NCBI GenBank assembly: GCA_051117315.1
Contig: JBNPEA010000093.1
Span: 1 to 49,398, forward strand
Source: Salinarimonas sp051117315
GTDB lineage: Bacteria; Pseudomonadota; Alphaproteobacteria; Rhizobiales; Beijerinckiaceae
DNA length: 49,398 nucleotides
Direction: 5' to 3'
Positions 32,464-41,073 of this stretch are shown in pieces. Position 1 is the stretch's first letter; each line of letters starts with the position of its first letter. Position numbers and translations under genes: made by a program. The notes under the pieces were generated by a model. It was given only the letters and a program-made list of their open reading frames with translations. It did not search any database and was not told where the DNA came from.

Positions 32464-33429
32464 ATGGCCGAGATCACCTTCCCGACGAGGAGCCCCTTCA
32501 CGCTCGCCGACATGGTCCGCGGCGACGCGCCCGAGACGCGGGCCAGGGGCGTCCTCGTCACGCCGGGCGCCGTGGCGCGCGCCAAGAGCCTGCCGGCGGT
32601 CGTGATCCTGCCGGGCCTCGGCGGCATCATCGCCGAGCGCGAGGTGCGCTACGCCGAGATGCTCGCCAAGCAGGGCTACGTCGCGCTCGCGGTCGACACG
32701 TTCGGCAGCCGCGACGCGGCCTATGCGAACCACACGCTGCGCGCGCTGCGCGTCACCGAGACGATGATGCTCGCCGACGCCTATGCGGCGCTGGCACATC
32801 TCGCGAGCATGCCCATGGTCGACCCCGACCGGGTGGCGGTGATGGGCTTCTCCTATGGCGGCATGATCTCCGTCCTCGCCGCCTACCGGCAGATGGCCGA
32901 CCTGTTCGGCGCCGATGGGCTGCGCTTTGCCGCGCACGCGAGCTACTACGGCTGCTCGGTGCCGCGCCTCGACGACCCGACGACGACCGGCGCACCGGTG
33001 GAGATCTTCCTCGGCGCGCTCGACCGCAACGTGAGCCCGGAGCGCTCGCAGGAGATCGCCGAGGACCTGCGCCGCGGCGGCTCGGAGGTGGGTTTCCACC
33101 TCTTCCCCGACACGTACCACCAGTGGGATTCGCAGAACCTCGAGAAGAAGTTCGTGCGCTTTTCCCTGTTCTCCAGCCGCTTCAGGGTCGACCGGAACAA
33201 TCGCCTGCGCGACGAGCGCACGCGCATCGGCATCGTCGGGCGGATTTCGCGGACGCTGGCGCTCACCGTCAACGCGGACCCGCGCGGCTATCACATGCTG
33301 CGCGACGAGGCGGTGCTGGCGAAGACCGACGCGCGGCTCGCGGAGTTCTTCTCCGAGGCGCTCAGCCACCGCCCGATGCGGGCGGCGTCACGCGGTGGCG
33401 ACGCACGAACGGCGCCTGCGCGGCGATGA
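32464..33429 (+). CDS. Dienelactone-hydrolase-family alpha/beta hydrolase
   Basis: 321 aa. Ser in GFSYGGM, Asp in LGALDRNV and His in DTYHQWD form the likely triad (the classical family uses Cys; here it is Ser). The N-terminus has VVILPGLGGIIAEREVRYAEMLA. The protein has ~80 residues beyond the hydrolase fold at the C-terminus. It follows the GH3 gene by 61 bp on the same strand. Its 3' end overlaps the convergent yciB gene by 68 bp. Confidence 0.85.
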   Translation: MAEITFPTRSPFTLADMVRGDAPETRARGVLVTPGAVARAKSLPAVVILPGLGGIIAEREVRYAEMLAKQGYVALAVDTFGSRDAAYANHTLRALRVTETMMLADAYAALAHLASMPMVDPDRVAVMGFSYGGMISVLAAYRQMADLFGADGLRFAAHASYYGCSVPRLDDPTTTGAPVEIFLGALDRNVSPERSQEIAEDLRRGGSEVGFHLFPDTYHQWDSQNLEKKFVRFSLFSSRFRVDRNNRLRDERTRIGIVGRISRTLALTVNADPRGYHMLRDEAVLAKTDARLAEFFSEALSHRPMRAASRGGDARTAPARR

Positions 33430-33973
33430 AGGCGAGGTTGGCGGGCAGGACCGCGAAGGTCTTGAACGCCACCCAGACGTCGACGGGGAAGAACCGCCAG
33501 GTGATCTCGTTCGCGAGCCCGAGCAGGATGAGGTAGGCGCTCGTGCGCAGGGTGAGCACGCGCCAGGCGCGCTCGCCGTCCAGCACGAGCGACTTGCGCA
33601 TCACCGTCTTCAGCACGAGCCGCCCGGCCGCGAGGCCGCCGAGCAGGATCGCGGCGTAGAACCAGTTCATCACGGTGGGCCGCACCATGATGATCCAGGC
33701 CGCCTCGGCGACGAGGCTCGCGGCGCCGAAGGCCAGGACCACGATCGTCGAGGCGAGCGGGGTGAGCGGCAGCCGCCGCTCGCGGACGAGGTTCGCGAGC
33801 AGCGCGACGACGGTCGCGGCCATGAACACGCCGGTGCCGACGAAGATGCCGCCGATCTGGTTGCCGATGAAGAAGGCGACGAGCGGGCCGAGCTCGTAGG
33901 TCAGCCGCTCCTTCAGACGCAGGACCGGGACCGCGGCTGCGGCGCGCCTGGTCTCTCGACGCATCGCGTCCAT
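33362..33973 (-). CDS. yciB: Inner-membrane septation protein A (YciB/IspZ family)
   Basis: 203 aa with five hydrophobic segments; blocks ELGPLVAFFIGNQIGGIFVGTG and VVLAFGAASLV are typical, as is the C-terminal NEITWRFFPVDVWVAFKTF. YciB affects envelope stability and septation in enterobacteria. ATG 33973 has GGAG five bases upstream; an ATG nine bases downstream is possible. It ends inside the DLH gene. Confidence 0.88.
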   Translation of the reverse strand: MDAMRRETRRAAAAVPVLRLKERLTYELGPLVAFFIGNQIGGIFVGTGVFMAATVVALLANLVRERRLPLTPLASTIVVLAFGAASLVAEAAWIIMVRPTVMNWFYAAILLGGLAAGRLVLKTVMRKSLVLDGERAWRVLTLRTSAYLILLGLANEITWRFFPVDVWVAFKTFAVLPANLAFIAAQAPFVRRHRVTPPASGGG

Positions 33974-34116
33974 CCGCGCTCCATGGCTCGCGCACGGCGA
34001 GGGGAGCCGCGCGGAGCACAACGGCGAGCGGGGCCGCCTGTTCCGCGCAGCCGGCCTCCTTCGGAACCACTGCAACGAAGGATGTGCAATCCGGGAATGG
34101 AGGCCGCCGACGTGCT

Positions 34117-34155
34117 CCCCTCTCCCTCGCGGAGAGGGGTCGGGGGCGTGGGGCG
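34117..34155 (+). repeat. Intergenic palindromic repeat, copy 2
   Basis: Same 23-bp core as copy 1 (CCCCTCTCC-CTCGC-GGAGAGGGG), with a GTCGGGGGCGTGGGG tail. It faces copy 3 at 34216-34256, so the two form an inverted pair about 80 bp apart in the 323-bp gap between yciB and uvrD. I see no gene in that gap. Confidence 0.8.
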
Positions 34156-34215
34156 TGGCGGTTGTGCGAGAGGCCGATGACGGGCGCCGGCATCGGCGTC
34201 GGGCGATCATCCTGC

Positions 34216-34256
34216 ACGCCCCCACACCCCTAGCCCCTCTCCGCCAGGGAGAGGGG
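34216..34256 (-). repeat. Intergenic palindromic repeat, copy 3 (inverted)
   Basis: Core CCCCTCTCC-GCCAG-GGAGAGGGG at 34234-34256, with its G-rich tail (CTAGGGGTGTGGGGG on the minus strand) toward copy 2. The paired copies could fold as one long cruciform or terminate both strands. Confidence 0.8.
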
Positions 34257-34296
34257 AACCTGTCGCGCCCGTCATCGGCGCTCCGCCAGGCCGACC

Positions 34297-36711
34297 TCAG
34301 GTCGGCTCGACGAAGGAATCCAGCACCATCTTGCGGCCGGCCTTGTCGAAATCCACCGTGAGCTTGTTGCCGTCCACCGCCGCCACCGAGCCCGGGCCGA
34401 ACTTCAGGTGGAAGACGCGGGTGCCGATGCCGTAGGCGGAGGCGGTGCCGGTGGATTTCGCCACGAGCTCGCCCTCGATCACGAGCGGGCCGCGCCGGCC
34501 TTCCGAGAAGCCGCCGCGGCCGCGGCCTGGGGCTTGTCCGTAGCCGCTGCCGCCGAACTCGGCCTGCGCGCGCGTGTTCGCCTGCGCCCGCTGCCAGCCG
34601 GGGGTGGAATAGGTCGAGCCGAACGGCGCGGCGATCTGGTCGAAGCGCGAGCCGCCGTAGCCGCCGCCGGAGAACTGCGCCGGCGCCTCGCGCACGTCCA
34701 CCGACGCCGCGGGCAGCTCGTCGATGAAGCGGGAGGGGGACGTCGCGTTCCACATGCCGTGGATGCGCCGGTTGGCCGCGAACCAGATCATCAGCCGCCG
34801 CCGGGCGCGGGTGAGCCCGACATGGGCGAGCCGGCGCTCCTCCTCCAGGCCCGCCTGGCCGCTCTCGTCGAGGGCGCGCTGCGAGGGGAACAGGCCCTCC
34901 TCCCAGCCGGGCAGGAACACCGTGTCGAACTCGAGCCCCTTCGCCGCGTGCAGCGTCATAAGGGACACCTTGTCCTGGGTGTCGCCTTCGTTGACGTCCA
35001 TCACCAGGGAGACGTGCTCGAGGAAGGCGGCGAGGTCGGGGAAGTCCTCCATGGAGCGCACCAGCTCCTTGAGGTTCTCGAGCCGCCCCTGCGCGTCCGC
35101 GGACTTGTCGCGCTGCCACATCTCGGTGTAGCCGCTCTCGTCGAGCACGCGCCGCGCGAGCTCCGCGTGCGGCAGCGCGTCGATGGCCCGCGCCCATTCG
35201 TCGATCTGGCGCACGAACTCGCGGATCGTGGCGCGCGGCTTGGCCTTGAGCTCGTCGGTCTCCACCAGGAAGCGCGCCGCCTGGAGCAGCGGGATGCGCG
35301 CCGCGCGGGCGTGGTTGTGCAGGATCTGGATCGTGACGTCGCCGAGCCCGCGCTTGGGCGTGTTGATGATCCGCTCGAAGGCGAGGTCGTCCGCCGGCTG
35401 GGCGACCAGCCGCAGGTAGGCCAGCGCGTCGCGGATCTCCGCGCGCTCGTAGAAGCGCGGGCCGCCGATGACGCGATAGGGCAGGCCGAGCTGCACGAAC
35501 CGGTCCTCGATCTCGCGCATCTGCGCCGAGATACGCACCAGCACCGCCATCTGCGAGAGCGCGTGGCCCTTGCCGTGCAGGCTCTCGATCTCCTCGCCGA
35601 TGAGCCGCGCCTCCTCCTCCGAGTCCCAGGCGCCGGTGAGGATCACCTTCTCGCCGGGCTCGTCGTCGGTGCGCAGCGTCTTGCCGAGCCGCTCCGCGTT
35701 GTGTGCGATGAGGTGAGATGCCGCCGAGAGGATGTGGCCCGTCGAGCGGTAGTTGCGCTCGAGCCGCACGACCGTGGCGCCGGGGAAGTCGTGCTCGAAG
35801 CGCAGGATGTTGTCGACCTCCGCCCCGCGCCAGCCGTAGATCGACTGGTCGTCGTCGCCGACGCAGGCGAGGTTGGCGCGCTTCTGAGCCAGCAGCCTCA
35901 GCCAGAGGTACTGCGCCACGTTGGTGTCCTGGTACTCGTCGACCAGCATGTAGCGGAAGCGGTCCTGGTACTGCTCCAGCACGTCCGGATGCTCGCGGAA
36001 GAGACGCAGGGCCTCCAGCAGCAGGTCGCCGAAATCGGCGGCGTTGAGCGTCTTCAGCCGCTCCTGGTACTGCTCGTAGAGGGTGATCCCCTTGCCGAAG
36101 GCGAAGGCCGCGGCCTCGCCCTTGGGTACGCGATGCGGCTCGAGACCGCGGTTCTTCCAGTCGTCGATGACGCCGGCGAGCTGGCGGGCAGGCCAGCGCT
36201 TCTCGTCGATGTCGCCGTCGGCCTGGATCACCTGCTTCAAGAGCCGCAGCTGGTCGTCCATGCCCAGGATGGTGAAGTCGCTGGTGAGATCCACGAGCTC
36301 GGCGTGCCGGCGCAGGATCTTCGCCGAGATCGAGTGGAAGGTGCCGAGCCAGGGCATGCCCTCGGCCACGCCGCCGACGAGGGCGGCGACGCGCTCCTTC
36401 ATCTCGCGCGCGGCCTTGTTGGTGAAGGTCACGGCGAGAATGCCCGAGGGGCGCGCCTTGCCGGTGGCGAGCAGGTGGGCGATGCGGGTGGTGAGCACAC
36501 GCGTCTTGCCCGTGCCCGCGCCGGCGAGCACGAGGACGGGGCCCTCGGTGGTCTCCACCGCCTGGCGCTGCTCGGGATTGAGGCCCTCGAGATAGGCCGC
36601 GCGCGGACCAGCGCCGGCGCGCGCGCGAGCCGAGAGCGAACCCTCGCTCGGCCCACGACCAAGGGATGTTTCGGGCCGGAATTCCTCGCTGCGAGTCATG
36701 CGCTGGACCAT
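34297..36711 (-). CDS. uvrD: UvrD/PcrA-type superfamily I DNA helicase
   Basis: About 804 aa. A 3'-5' helicase of nucleotide-excision and mismatch repair. Motif I AGAGTGKTR, motif Ia VTFTNKAAREM, motif II VDEYQDTN, motif III DDQSIYGWRGA, motif IV region RLERNYRST, motif V TLHAAKGLEFD and motif VI VGLTRAR are all present. The C-terminal glycine-rich linker ends in a Tudor-like domain (TRVFHLKFGPGSVAAVDG) used for RNA polymerase contact in this family. Start uncertain: ATG 36711, ATG 36699, or GTG 36804, which would add an ADDP repeat. Confidence 0.94.
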   Translation of the reverse strand: MVQRMTRSEEFRPETSLGRGPSEGSLSARARAGAGPRAAYLEGLNPEQRQAVETTEGPVLVLAGAGTGKTRVLTTRIAHLLATGKARPSGILAVTFTNKAAREMKERVAALVGGVAEGMPWLGTFHSISAKILRRHAELVDLTSDFTILGMDDQLRLLKQVIQADGDIDEKRWPARQLAGVIDDWKNRGLEPHRVPKGEAAAFAFGKGITLYEQYQERLKTLNAADFGDLLLEALRLFREHPDVLEQYQDRFRYMLVDEYQDTNVAQYLWLRLLAQKRANLACVGDDDQSIYGWRGAEVDNILRFEHDFPGATVVRLERNYRSTGHILSAASHLIAHNAERLGKTLRTDDEPGEKVILTGAWDSEEEARLIGEEIESLHGKGHALSQMAVLVRISAQMREIEDRFVQLGLPYRVIGGPRFYERAEIRDALAYLRLVAQPADDLAFERIINTPKRGLGDVTIQILHNHARAARIPLLQAARFLVETDELKAKPRATIREFVRQIDEWARAIDALPHAELARRVLDESGYTEMWQRDKSADAQGRLENLKELVRSMEDFPDLAAFLEHVSLVMDVNEGDTQDKVSLMTLHAAKGLEFDTVFLPGWEEGLFPSQRALDESGQAGLEEERRLAHVGLTRARRRLMIWFAANRRIHGMWNATSPSRFIDELPAASVDVREAPAQFSGGGYGGSRFDQIAAPFGSTYSTPGWQRAQANTRAQAEFGGSGYGQAPGRGRGGFSEGRRGPLVIEGELVAKSTGTASAYGIGTRVFHLKFGPGSVAAVDGNKLTVDFDKAGRKMVLDSFVEPT

Positions 36712-36750
36712 GGAGCAAATCGGGAACGGCGTCGAGTCTCGGCACCGGTC

Positions 36751-36796
36751 CGCGGGGTCGTCCGCGGGGTCGTCGGCGGGGTCGTCGGCGGGTGAC
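36751..36796 (+). repeat. Tandem 12-bp repeat, about 3.8 copies
   Basis: Units CGCGGGGTCGTC, CGCGGGGTCGTC, GGCGGGGTCGTC and a truncated fourth. On the minus strand it could encode Ala-Asp-Asp-Pro repeats as an N-terminal extension of UvrD from a GTG at 36804 that follows the preceding stop by one base. More likely it is a short slippage-prone spacer. Confidence 0.75.
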
Positions 36797-36805
36797 GGGT
36801 GCACC

Positions 36806-37591
36806 TCAGCCGGGCGGCACGCCGATCCGGCCCCAACCGGGCAGCTTCAGCGCCGGCCGGCGCAGGTCGAGGCCCGCGACGAAGCCCATGAGGCTGAGCT
36901 CCACGCCCTCGACCCAGCCGATCGTCACGCCGGCATAGCCGGAGCCGAGCCGTATTCCCGTGCCGCTCGCCGAGAGGCCGGCGCGCAGGCGCCGCGGCGT
37001 CCAGTCCTTGCCGATGGCGGTGGGCGGCAGGGCGACGCCGAGCGCGGGGCGGGTGCGCGCCGCCTCCTCCAGCACGAAGGCGACGAAGGTGTTCGAGTTC
37101 GGGCCGGGCCAGGCCTCGTAGTCCCTGACGCCGTCGAACGGGTAGGCCTCCACCGCGGCGCGCAGGGCGGGGATCGCAGCCTCGGCGGCCGCACCGTCGA
37201 GCGCCAGGATCGTGTGCGGCGGGTTCGAGTACCAGCGCCCGTCCGCCGCCCAGCCGTTGACGCGGATCGGCGAGCCCCAGCCGACCTTGTCGAAGCGGGT
37301 GTAGGCGGGCGCGCCGGCCTCCTTCATCACGATCCAGGTGTGGTGCGCGAAGATGCCGCGCCAGCGCCCGGTGCGCGCGGCGTAGACGCGCACCAGCGCC
37401 TGCGGCGCCGCGCGGGCGTCGACCGGAAGCAGCCCTGCGCTCGACCAGTCGGCCGCGCTCCAGCGCGCCGGCATCGCGTCGCGCGACATCCAGAAGGCGG
37501 CGTGCGTGCCGAGCGGCAGGGCGAAGACGAGGACGAGGAGGGCGAGGATGCCCAGCACGAGGCGGACGAGGAGACGCATGGAGGAGGTCAT
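36806..37591 (-). CDS. DUF3750-family protein, membrane-anchored
   Basis: 261 aa. An N-terminal hydrophobic segment (about 6-30) anchors it or serves as a signal. The body has FAHHTWIVMKEAGAPAYTRFD, NGWAADGRWYSNPP, and PGPNSNTFVAFVLEE, typical of DUF3750. The HHTW...Cys-less, NSNTF arrangement resembles papain-like lipid-acting folds, but no activity is known to me. It lies just upstream of uvrD on the same strand. Confidence 0.82.
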   Translation of the reverse strand: MTSSMRLLVRLVLGILALLVLVFALPLGTHAAFWMSRDAMPARWSAADWSSAGLLPVDARAAPQALVRVYAARTGRWRGIFAHHTWIVMKEAGAPAYTRFDKVGWGSPIRVNGWAADGRWYSNPPHTILALDGAAAEAAIPALRAAVEAYPFDGVRDYEAWPGPNSNTFVAFVLEEAARTRPALGVALPPTAIGKDWTPRRLRAGLSASGTGIRLGSGYAGVTIGWVEGVELSLMGFVAGLDLRRPALKLPGWGRIGVPPG

Positions 37592-37630
37592 AGCGCGACG
37601 GCGGCCGCGGTCCAGCGCACGAACGCGCGA

Positions 37631-38290
37631 TCACCAGGTGCGCCGCTCGCCGTTGTCGATGTGGATCAGGCCGGACCGGTAGCGCTTCAGCCCGCCGACG
37701 GCAGGGTGGTCGCGGAGGTACGCCATCACCTCCCGCCCGCGCGCGGCGACGCGGAAGTCGATCGCCCGGCAGGAGAGATGCATCGAGTGCCGAGCGCCGC
37801 CCGCGCGGCGATTGTGGGCGCGGGTGCGATGGGTCGACATGATCCGCACCTCGCCGAAGCGCTCCGCCACCTCGGCGACGACCGTCGTCAGGTCGCCGGG
37901 CAGGCAGCGCGTCGGCGCGCTCGCCCGCACCCAGATGGCGCCGGTCTCGACCTTGGTAACGAAGCCCGGCCGGGCGCCGCCGATCGACCCCGTGGTCTCG
38001 ACGTCGAGGTTCTCGGCGGGCTTGAGCGTGGCGTAGACGTTGGCGAGGCCGCCGTCGCCGGCGGGCGGGGTAGCCGGTGGCTCCGCGGCGGCATCGCTCG
38101 CGGGCTCGTCCGCCCGTTCTGCCGCGTTTGCGTCAGGCGAAGCCTCGTCCGGATCGGCCACGGCCGGCGGCTTGATCGTCGCGTAGATGTGGGAGAGCGC
38201 GTCCGCCGCGGGTGCCGAGACGGGGACGATGAGCAGCGCGGCCAGCAAGCTGACCATCGCGAGGGTGCGCGAGGGGAGCAGGGCACGCAT
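37631..38290 (-). CDS. Secreted M15-type peptidase-like protein (Peptidase_M15_3 family)
   Basis: 219 aa from ATG 38290, chosen since it begins the signal peptide (TLAMVSLLAALLIVPVSAPAA). A low-complexity Ala/Asp/Glu/Pro linker (about 45-90) precedes the C-terminal domain with STHRTRAHNRRAGGARHSMHLSCRAID and GLIHIDNG, giving the zinc-site residues His, Asp and His. Such domains trim murein peptides. The motif ATIKP/ATLKP occurs twice flanking the linker. An upstream ATG (38326) would add 12 charged residues. Confidence 0.8.
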   Translation of the reverse strand: MRALLPSRTLAMVSLLAALLIVPVSAPAADALSHIYATIKPPAVADPDEASPDANAAERADEPASDAAAEPPATPPAGDGGLANVYATLKPAENLDVETTGSIGGARPGFVTKVETGAIWVRASAPTRCLPGDLTTVVAEVAERFGEVRIMSTHRTRAHNRRAGGARHSMHLSCRAIDFRVAARGREVMAYLRDHPAVGGLKRYRSGLIHIDNGERRTW

Positions 38291-38475
38291 CGGCGCGCGC
38301 CTGCGATGGGGGAGGTCGCATCGCATGCGGTCGGCGTCCTTGTGGGGGCGCCCCGAGAGCGGGGCGCGGCCTCTTCGGGCCGTTCGATCGAGCCGGCCGC
38401 GGGCGGGCGGATCGAAAGCCTCCGCTCGACCGTTGGCCGGTCGGGCAGGAGAAAGCGGTGAAGGGAGGCCATTTC

Positions 38476-38790
38476 ATGACCACGAACGCGAGCCGCCGAA
38501 TCGCCTGGATCGTCGCCTGGGTGCTCGTCGCGATCTGGTCGCTGGCGGCGCTCCTCGCCTGGGGCGCCGTCGACCTCGTCGGCGGCTTCGCCGTGGAGCG
38601 CGCGGACATGGCGGCGCGCGATCCCGAGCACGTCGCCTGGATCGCCTGGGTCTTCGACACGCTGCGCGATCTCGGCCTCGCGGCGATCGTCGCGATCTGG
38701 CTCGTCACGAGCGCGATCACGCTCGGCGCCGCCGCGCTGATCGCCAAGGCGACCCGCGACCGCGAGCGTTTCACCGATGCGAGGAGATGA
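38476..38790 (+). CDS. Small membrane protein, unknown function
   Basis: 104 aa with two hydrophobic helices (about 9-36 and 62-92) separated by a charged segment. ATG 38476 has a strong AAGGGAGG site at 38461-38468. A CGACCG/CGGTCG hairpin precedes it. I do not recognise a family. The last 20 bp overlap the convergent ABC ATPase gene. Confidence 0.72.
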   Translation: MTTNASRRIAWIVAWVLVAIWSLAALLAWGAVDLVGGFAVERADMAARDPEHVAWIAWVFDTLRDLGLAAIVAIWLVTSAITLGAAALIAKATRDRERFTDARR

Positions 38791-39535
38791 ACTGGCGGAA
38801 GCGCTCGGATTTCGGCGCGTCGAACACCTCCGCCGGCGGGCCCTCCTCCTCGACGATGCCCTTGTGCAGGAAGACGACCCGGTTGGAGACGTCGCGCGCG
38901 AAGCCCATCTCGTGGGTGACCACGAGCATGGTGCGGCCCTCCTCGGCGAGTGCGCGCATGACGCGCAGCACCTCTCCGACGAGCTCGGGATCGAGGGCGG
39001 AGGTCGGCTCGTCGAACAGCATCACGCGCGGGCGCATGGCCAGCGCCCGGGCGATGGCCGCGCGCTGCTGCTGGCCGCCGGAGAGGTGGGAGGGGTAGTG
39101 CTTGGCCTTGTCGGCGATGCCGACCTTCTCGAGCAGCGCCATGCCCTCGTCGAGCGACTCCTGGCGCGGGCGCTTCTGCACGTGGATCGGCGCCTCGACG
39201 ACGTTCTCCAGCACGGTCATGTGGGACCAGAGATTGAAGCTCTGGAACACCATCGCGACCTCGGAGCGGATGCGGTCCACCTGGCGCCCGTCCGCCGGCT
39301 GCACGCCGCGGCGGGTCGTCTTGAGGGCGATGGTCTCGCCGCCGATGGTGACCTCCCCGCCGTCCGGGATCTCGAGCATGTTGATGCAGCGCAGCATGGT
39401 CGACTTGCCGGAGCCCGAGGCGCCGAGGATCGAGATCACGTCGCCCTCGCGGGCCTCGAGCGAGACGCCCTTGAGGACCTCGAGCGCACCGAAGCTCTTG
39501 CGCAGGTTTCGGACGCTGACGGCGACGTCTGTCAT
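38771..39535 (-). CDS. Polar amino acid ABC transporter ATP-binding protein (HisP/ArtP type)
   Basis: 254 aa. Walker A GASGSGKST, signature LSGGQQQR, Walker B RVMLFDEPTSALDPELVGEV. The internal HisP-type block IALKTTRRGVQPADGRQVDRIRSEVAMVFQSFNLW is typical of arginine/histidine/opine importers. Last gene of the unit starting with the ureohydrolase. Confidence 0.94.
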   Translation of the reverse strand: MTDVAVSVRNLRKSFGALEVLKGVSLEAREGDVISILGASGSGKSTMLRCINMLEIPDGGEVTIGGETIALKTTRRGVQPADGRQVDRIRSEVAMVFQSFNLWSHMTVLENVVEAPIHVQKRPRQESLDEGMALLEKVGIADKAKHYPSHLSGGQQQRAAIARALAMRPRVMLFDEPTSALDPELVGEVLRVMRALAEEGRTMLVVTHEMGFARDVSNRVVFLHKGIVEEEGPPAEVFDAPKSERFRQFISSHR

Positions 39536-39555
39536 GGGGCCTCGCTCGGCTCGGG

Positions 39556-40296
39556 TCACGCCCCGCGGGCGTGGGCTGGGGCTGGCTTCATCGGCGCCTC
39601 CGCGTCCGGCGCCTGCCGCAGGTGGGGCGACAGGCGCCACTCCGTGTAGAGAATGACGCGGGTGACCACGAAGTTGATGAACAGGTAGATGGCGCCGGCG
39701 ACGACGAACACCTCCACGGCCCGGAAGCTCTGCGCGATCAGGCGGTAGGCGAGGCCGGTGACCTCCATGAGGGTGATGACGGAGGCGAGCGAGGTCGCCT
39801 TGACCATCAGGATGATCTCGTTGCCGTAGGCCGGCAGCGCCTGGCGCACGGCGATGGGCAGGGTGATGCGGCGGAAGCGCTGCAGCCGCGACATGCCGCA
39901 GGCCTTCGCCGCCTCGATCTGCCCGTGCGGCACCGAGAGCAGGCCGCCGCGGAAGATCTCGGCGGCGTAGGCGGCGGTGTTGAGGGTGAGCGCGAAGACC
40001 GCGCAGTAGAACGGCTCGCGGAAGAACCACCACAGGCCGACGTCCTGCAGCGCCGGGCGGAACTGGCCCAGCCCGTAGTAGATCAGGAAGATCTGCACGA
40101 GCAGCGGCGTGCCGCGGAAGACGAAGATGTAGCTCTGCGCCGTCCAGTCCAGCACCGGCACGCCCGACAGGCGCATCGTCGCCAGCAGCAGCGCGAAGAC
40201 CGCGCCGATCGAGAGCGACAGCGAGGCGAGCTCCAGCAGCAGCGGCACGCCCTCGATCAGCGTCAGGAAGGTGCGGCCCATGAAGGCGAGATCCAT
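39556..40296 (-). CDS. Polar amino acid ABC transporter permease (HisM/ArtM type)
   Basis: 246 aa with five membrane helices. The motif FRGTPLLVQIFLIYYGLGQF and the docking loop SVPHGQIEAAKACGMSRLQRFRRITLP (EAA motif) mark a HisM-type permease. ATG 40296 overlaps the stop of the other permease by 4 bp. Confidence 0.93.
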   Translation of the reverse strand: MDLAFMGRTFLTLIEGVPLLLELASLSLSIGAVFALLLATMRLSGVPVLDWTAQSYIFVFRGTPLLVQIFLIYYGLGQFRPALQDVGLWWFFREPFYCAVFALTLNTAAYAAEIFRGGLLSVPHGQIEAAKACGMSRLQRFRRITLPIAVRQALPAYGNEIILMVKATSLASVITLMEVTGLAYRLIAQSFRAVEVFVVAGAIYLFINFVVTRVILYTEWRLSPHLRQAPDAEAPMKPAPAHARGA

Positions 40297-41018
40297 CAGC
40301 CCGCCCTCCGCACGCCGCGCATGGCGCGGTCCTCCGCCTTCTGGAAGGCGATGGTCGAGATCGTGGTCAGCACGAGGTAGAGGATCGCCGCCGCGAGGAA
40401 GAAGTAGAACGGCTGGCGGGTCGAGCCCGCCCCGATCTGCGCCTGGCGCAGCAGCTCGACGAGGCCGATGACCGAGATCAGCGCCGATTCCTTGAGCGCC
40501 AGCTGCCAGACGTTGCCGAGCCCGGGGATGGCGTAGCGCATGACCTGCGGCACGACGATGCGCCGGAACATCAGCCAGCGGCTCATGCCGACCGAGCGGG
40601 CGGCCTCGAGCTCGCCCTTCGAGAGCGAGAGATAGGCGCCGCGGAAGACCTCGGCCTGGTAGGCGCCGTTGACGACGCCGATGGCCAGCGCGCCGGTGAT
40701 GAAGATGGGCAGGCCGAGGAAGCCGTCGTAGCCGAGCATGCGGCCGATGCTGGTCAGCGCCAGCGATCCGCCGAAATAGAACAGGTAGATGACGAGCAGG
40801 TCCGGGATGCCGCGCAGGACGGTGGTGTAGGTGTCGCCGATCGCGGCCGCGACGCGCGAGCCCGAGAGCTTCGCCGCGGCGGCGAGCGAGCCCAGCACCG
40901 AGCCGACCAGGAAGCCGCAGACCGCGACCGCGAGCGTGACGCCCGCGGCGGTGAGGAGCGCGGCCCCCCAGCCGCGCTCGCCGAACCCGACGATCTCGAA
41001 GAACCCGATCGGTATCAT
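40296..41018 (-). CDS. Polar amino acid ABC transporter permease (HisQ/ArtQ type)
   Basis: 240 aa, five helices. LRGIPDLLVIYLFYFGG and the docking loop SLSKGELEAARSVGMSRWLMFRRIVVP are typical. It pairs with the downstream permease as a heterodimer. The gap to the binding protein upstream is 55 bp. Confidence 0.93.
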   Translation of the reverse strand: MIPIGFFEIVGFGERGWGAALLTAAGVTLAVAVCGFLVGSVLGSLAAAAKLSGSRVAAAIGDTYTTVLRGIPDLLVIYLFYFGGSLALTSIGRMLGYDGFLGLPIFITGALAIGVVNGAYQAEVFRGAYLSLSKGELEAARSVGMSRWLMFRRIVVPQVMRYAIPGLGNVWQLALKESALISVIGLVELLRQAQIGAGSTRQPFYFFLAAAILYLVLTTISTIAFQKAEDRAMRGVRRAG

Positions 41019-41073
41019 GCACTCCCGCAGCGCCCCGGCGCCGTCGCGGCGCCGGGGCGTCCTCTGGCCGGCG

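Noticed and set aside
34408..36795. A 795-codon frame antisense to uvrD
   Set aside because: UvrD helicase motifs on the minus strand are complete; the antisense frame has no motifs.
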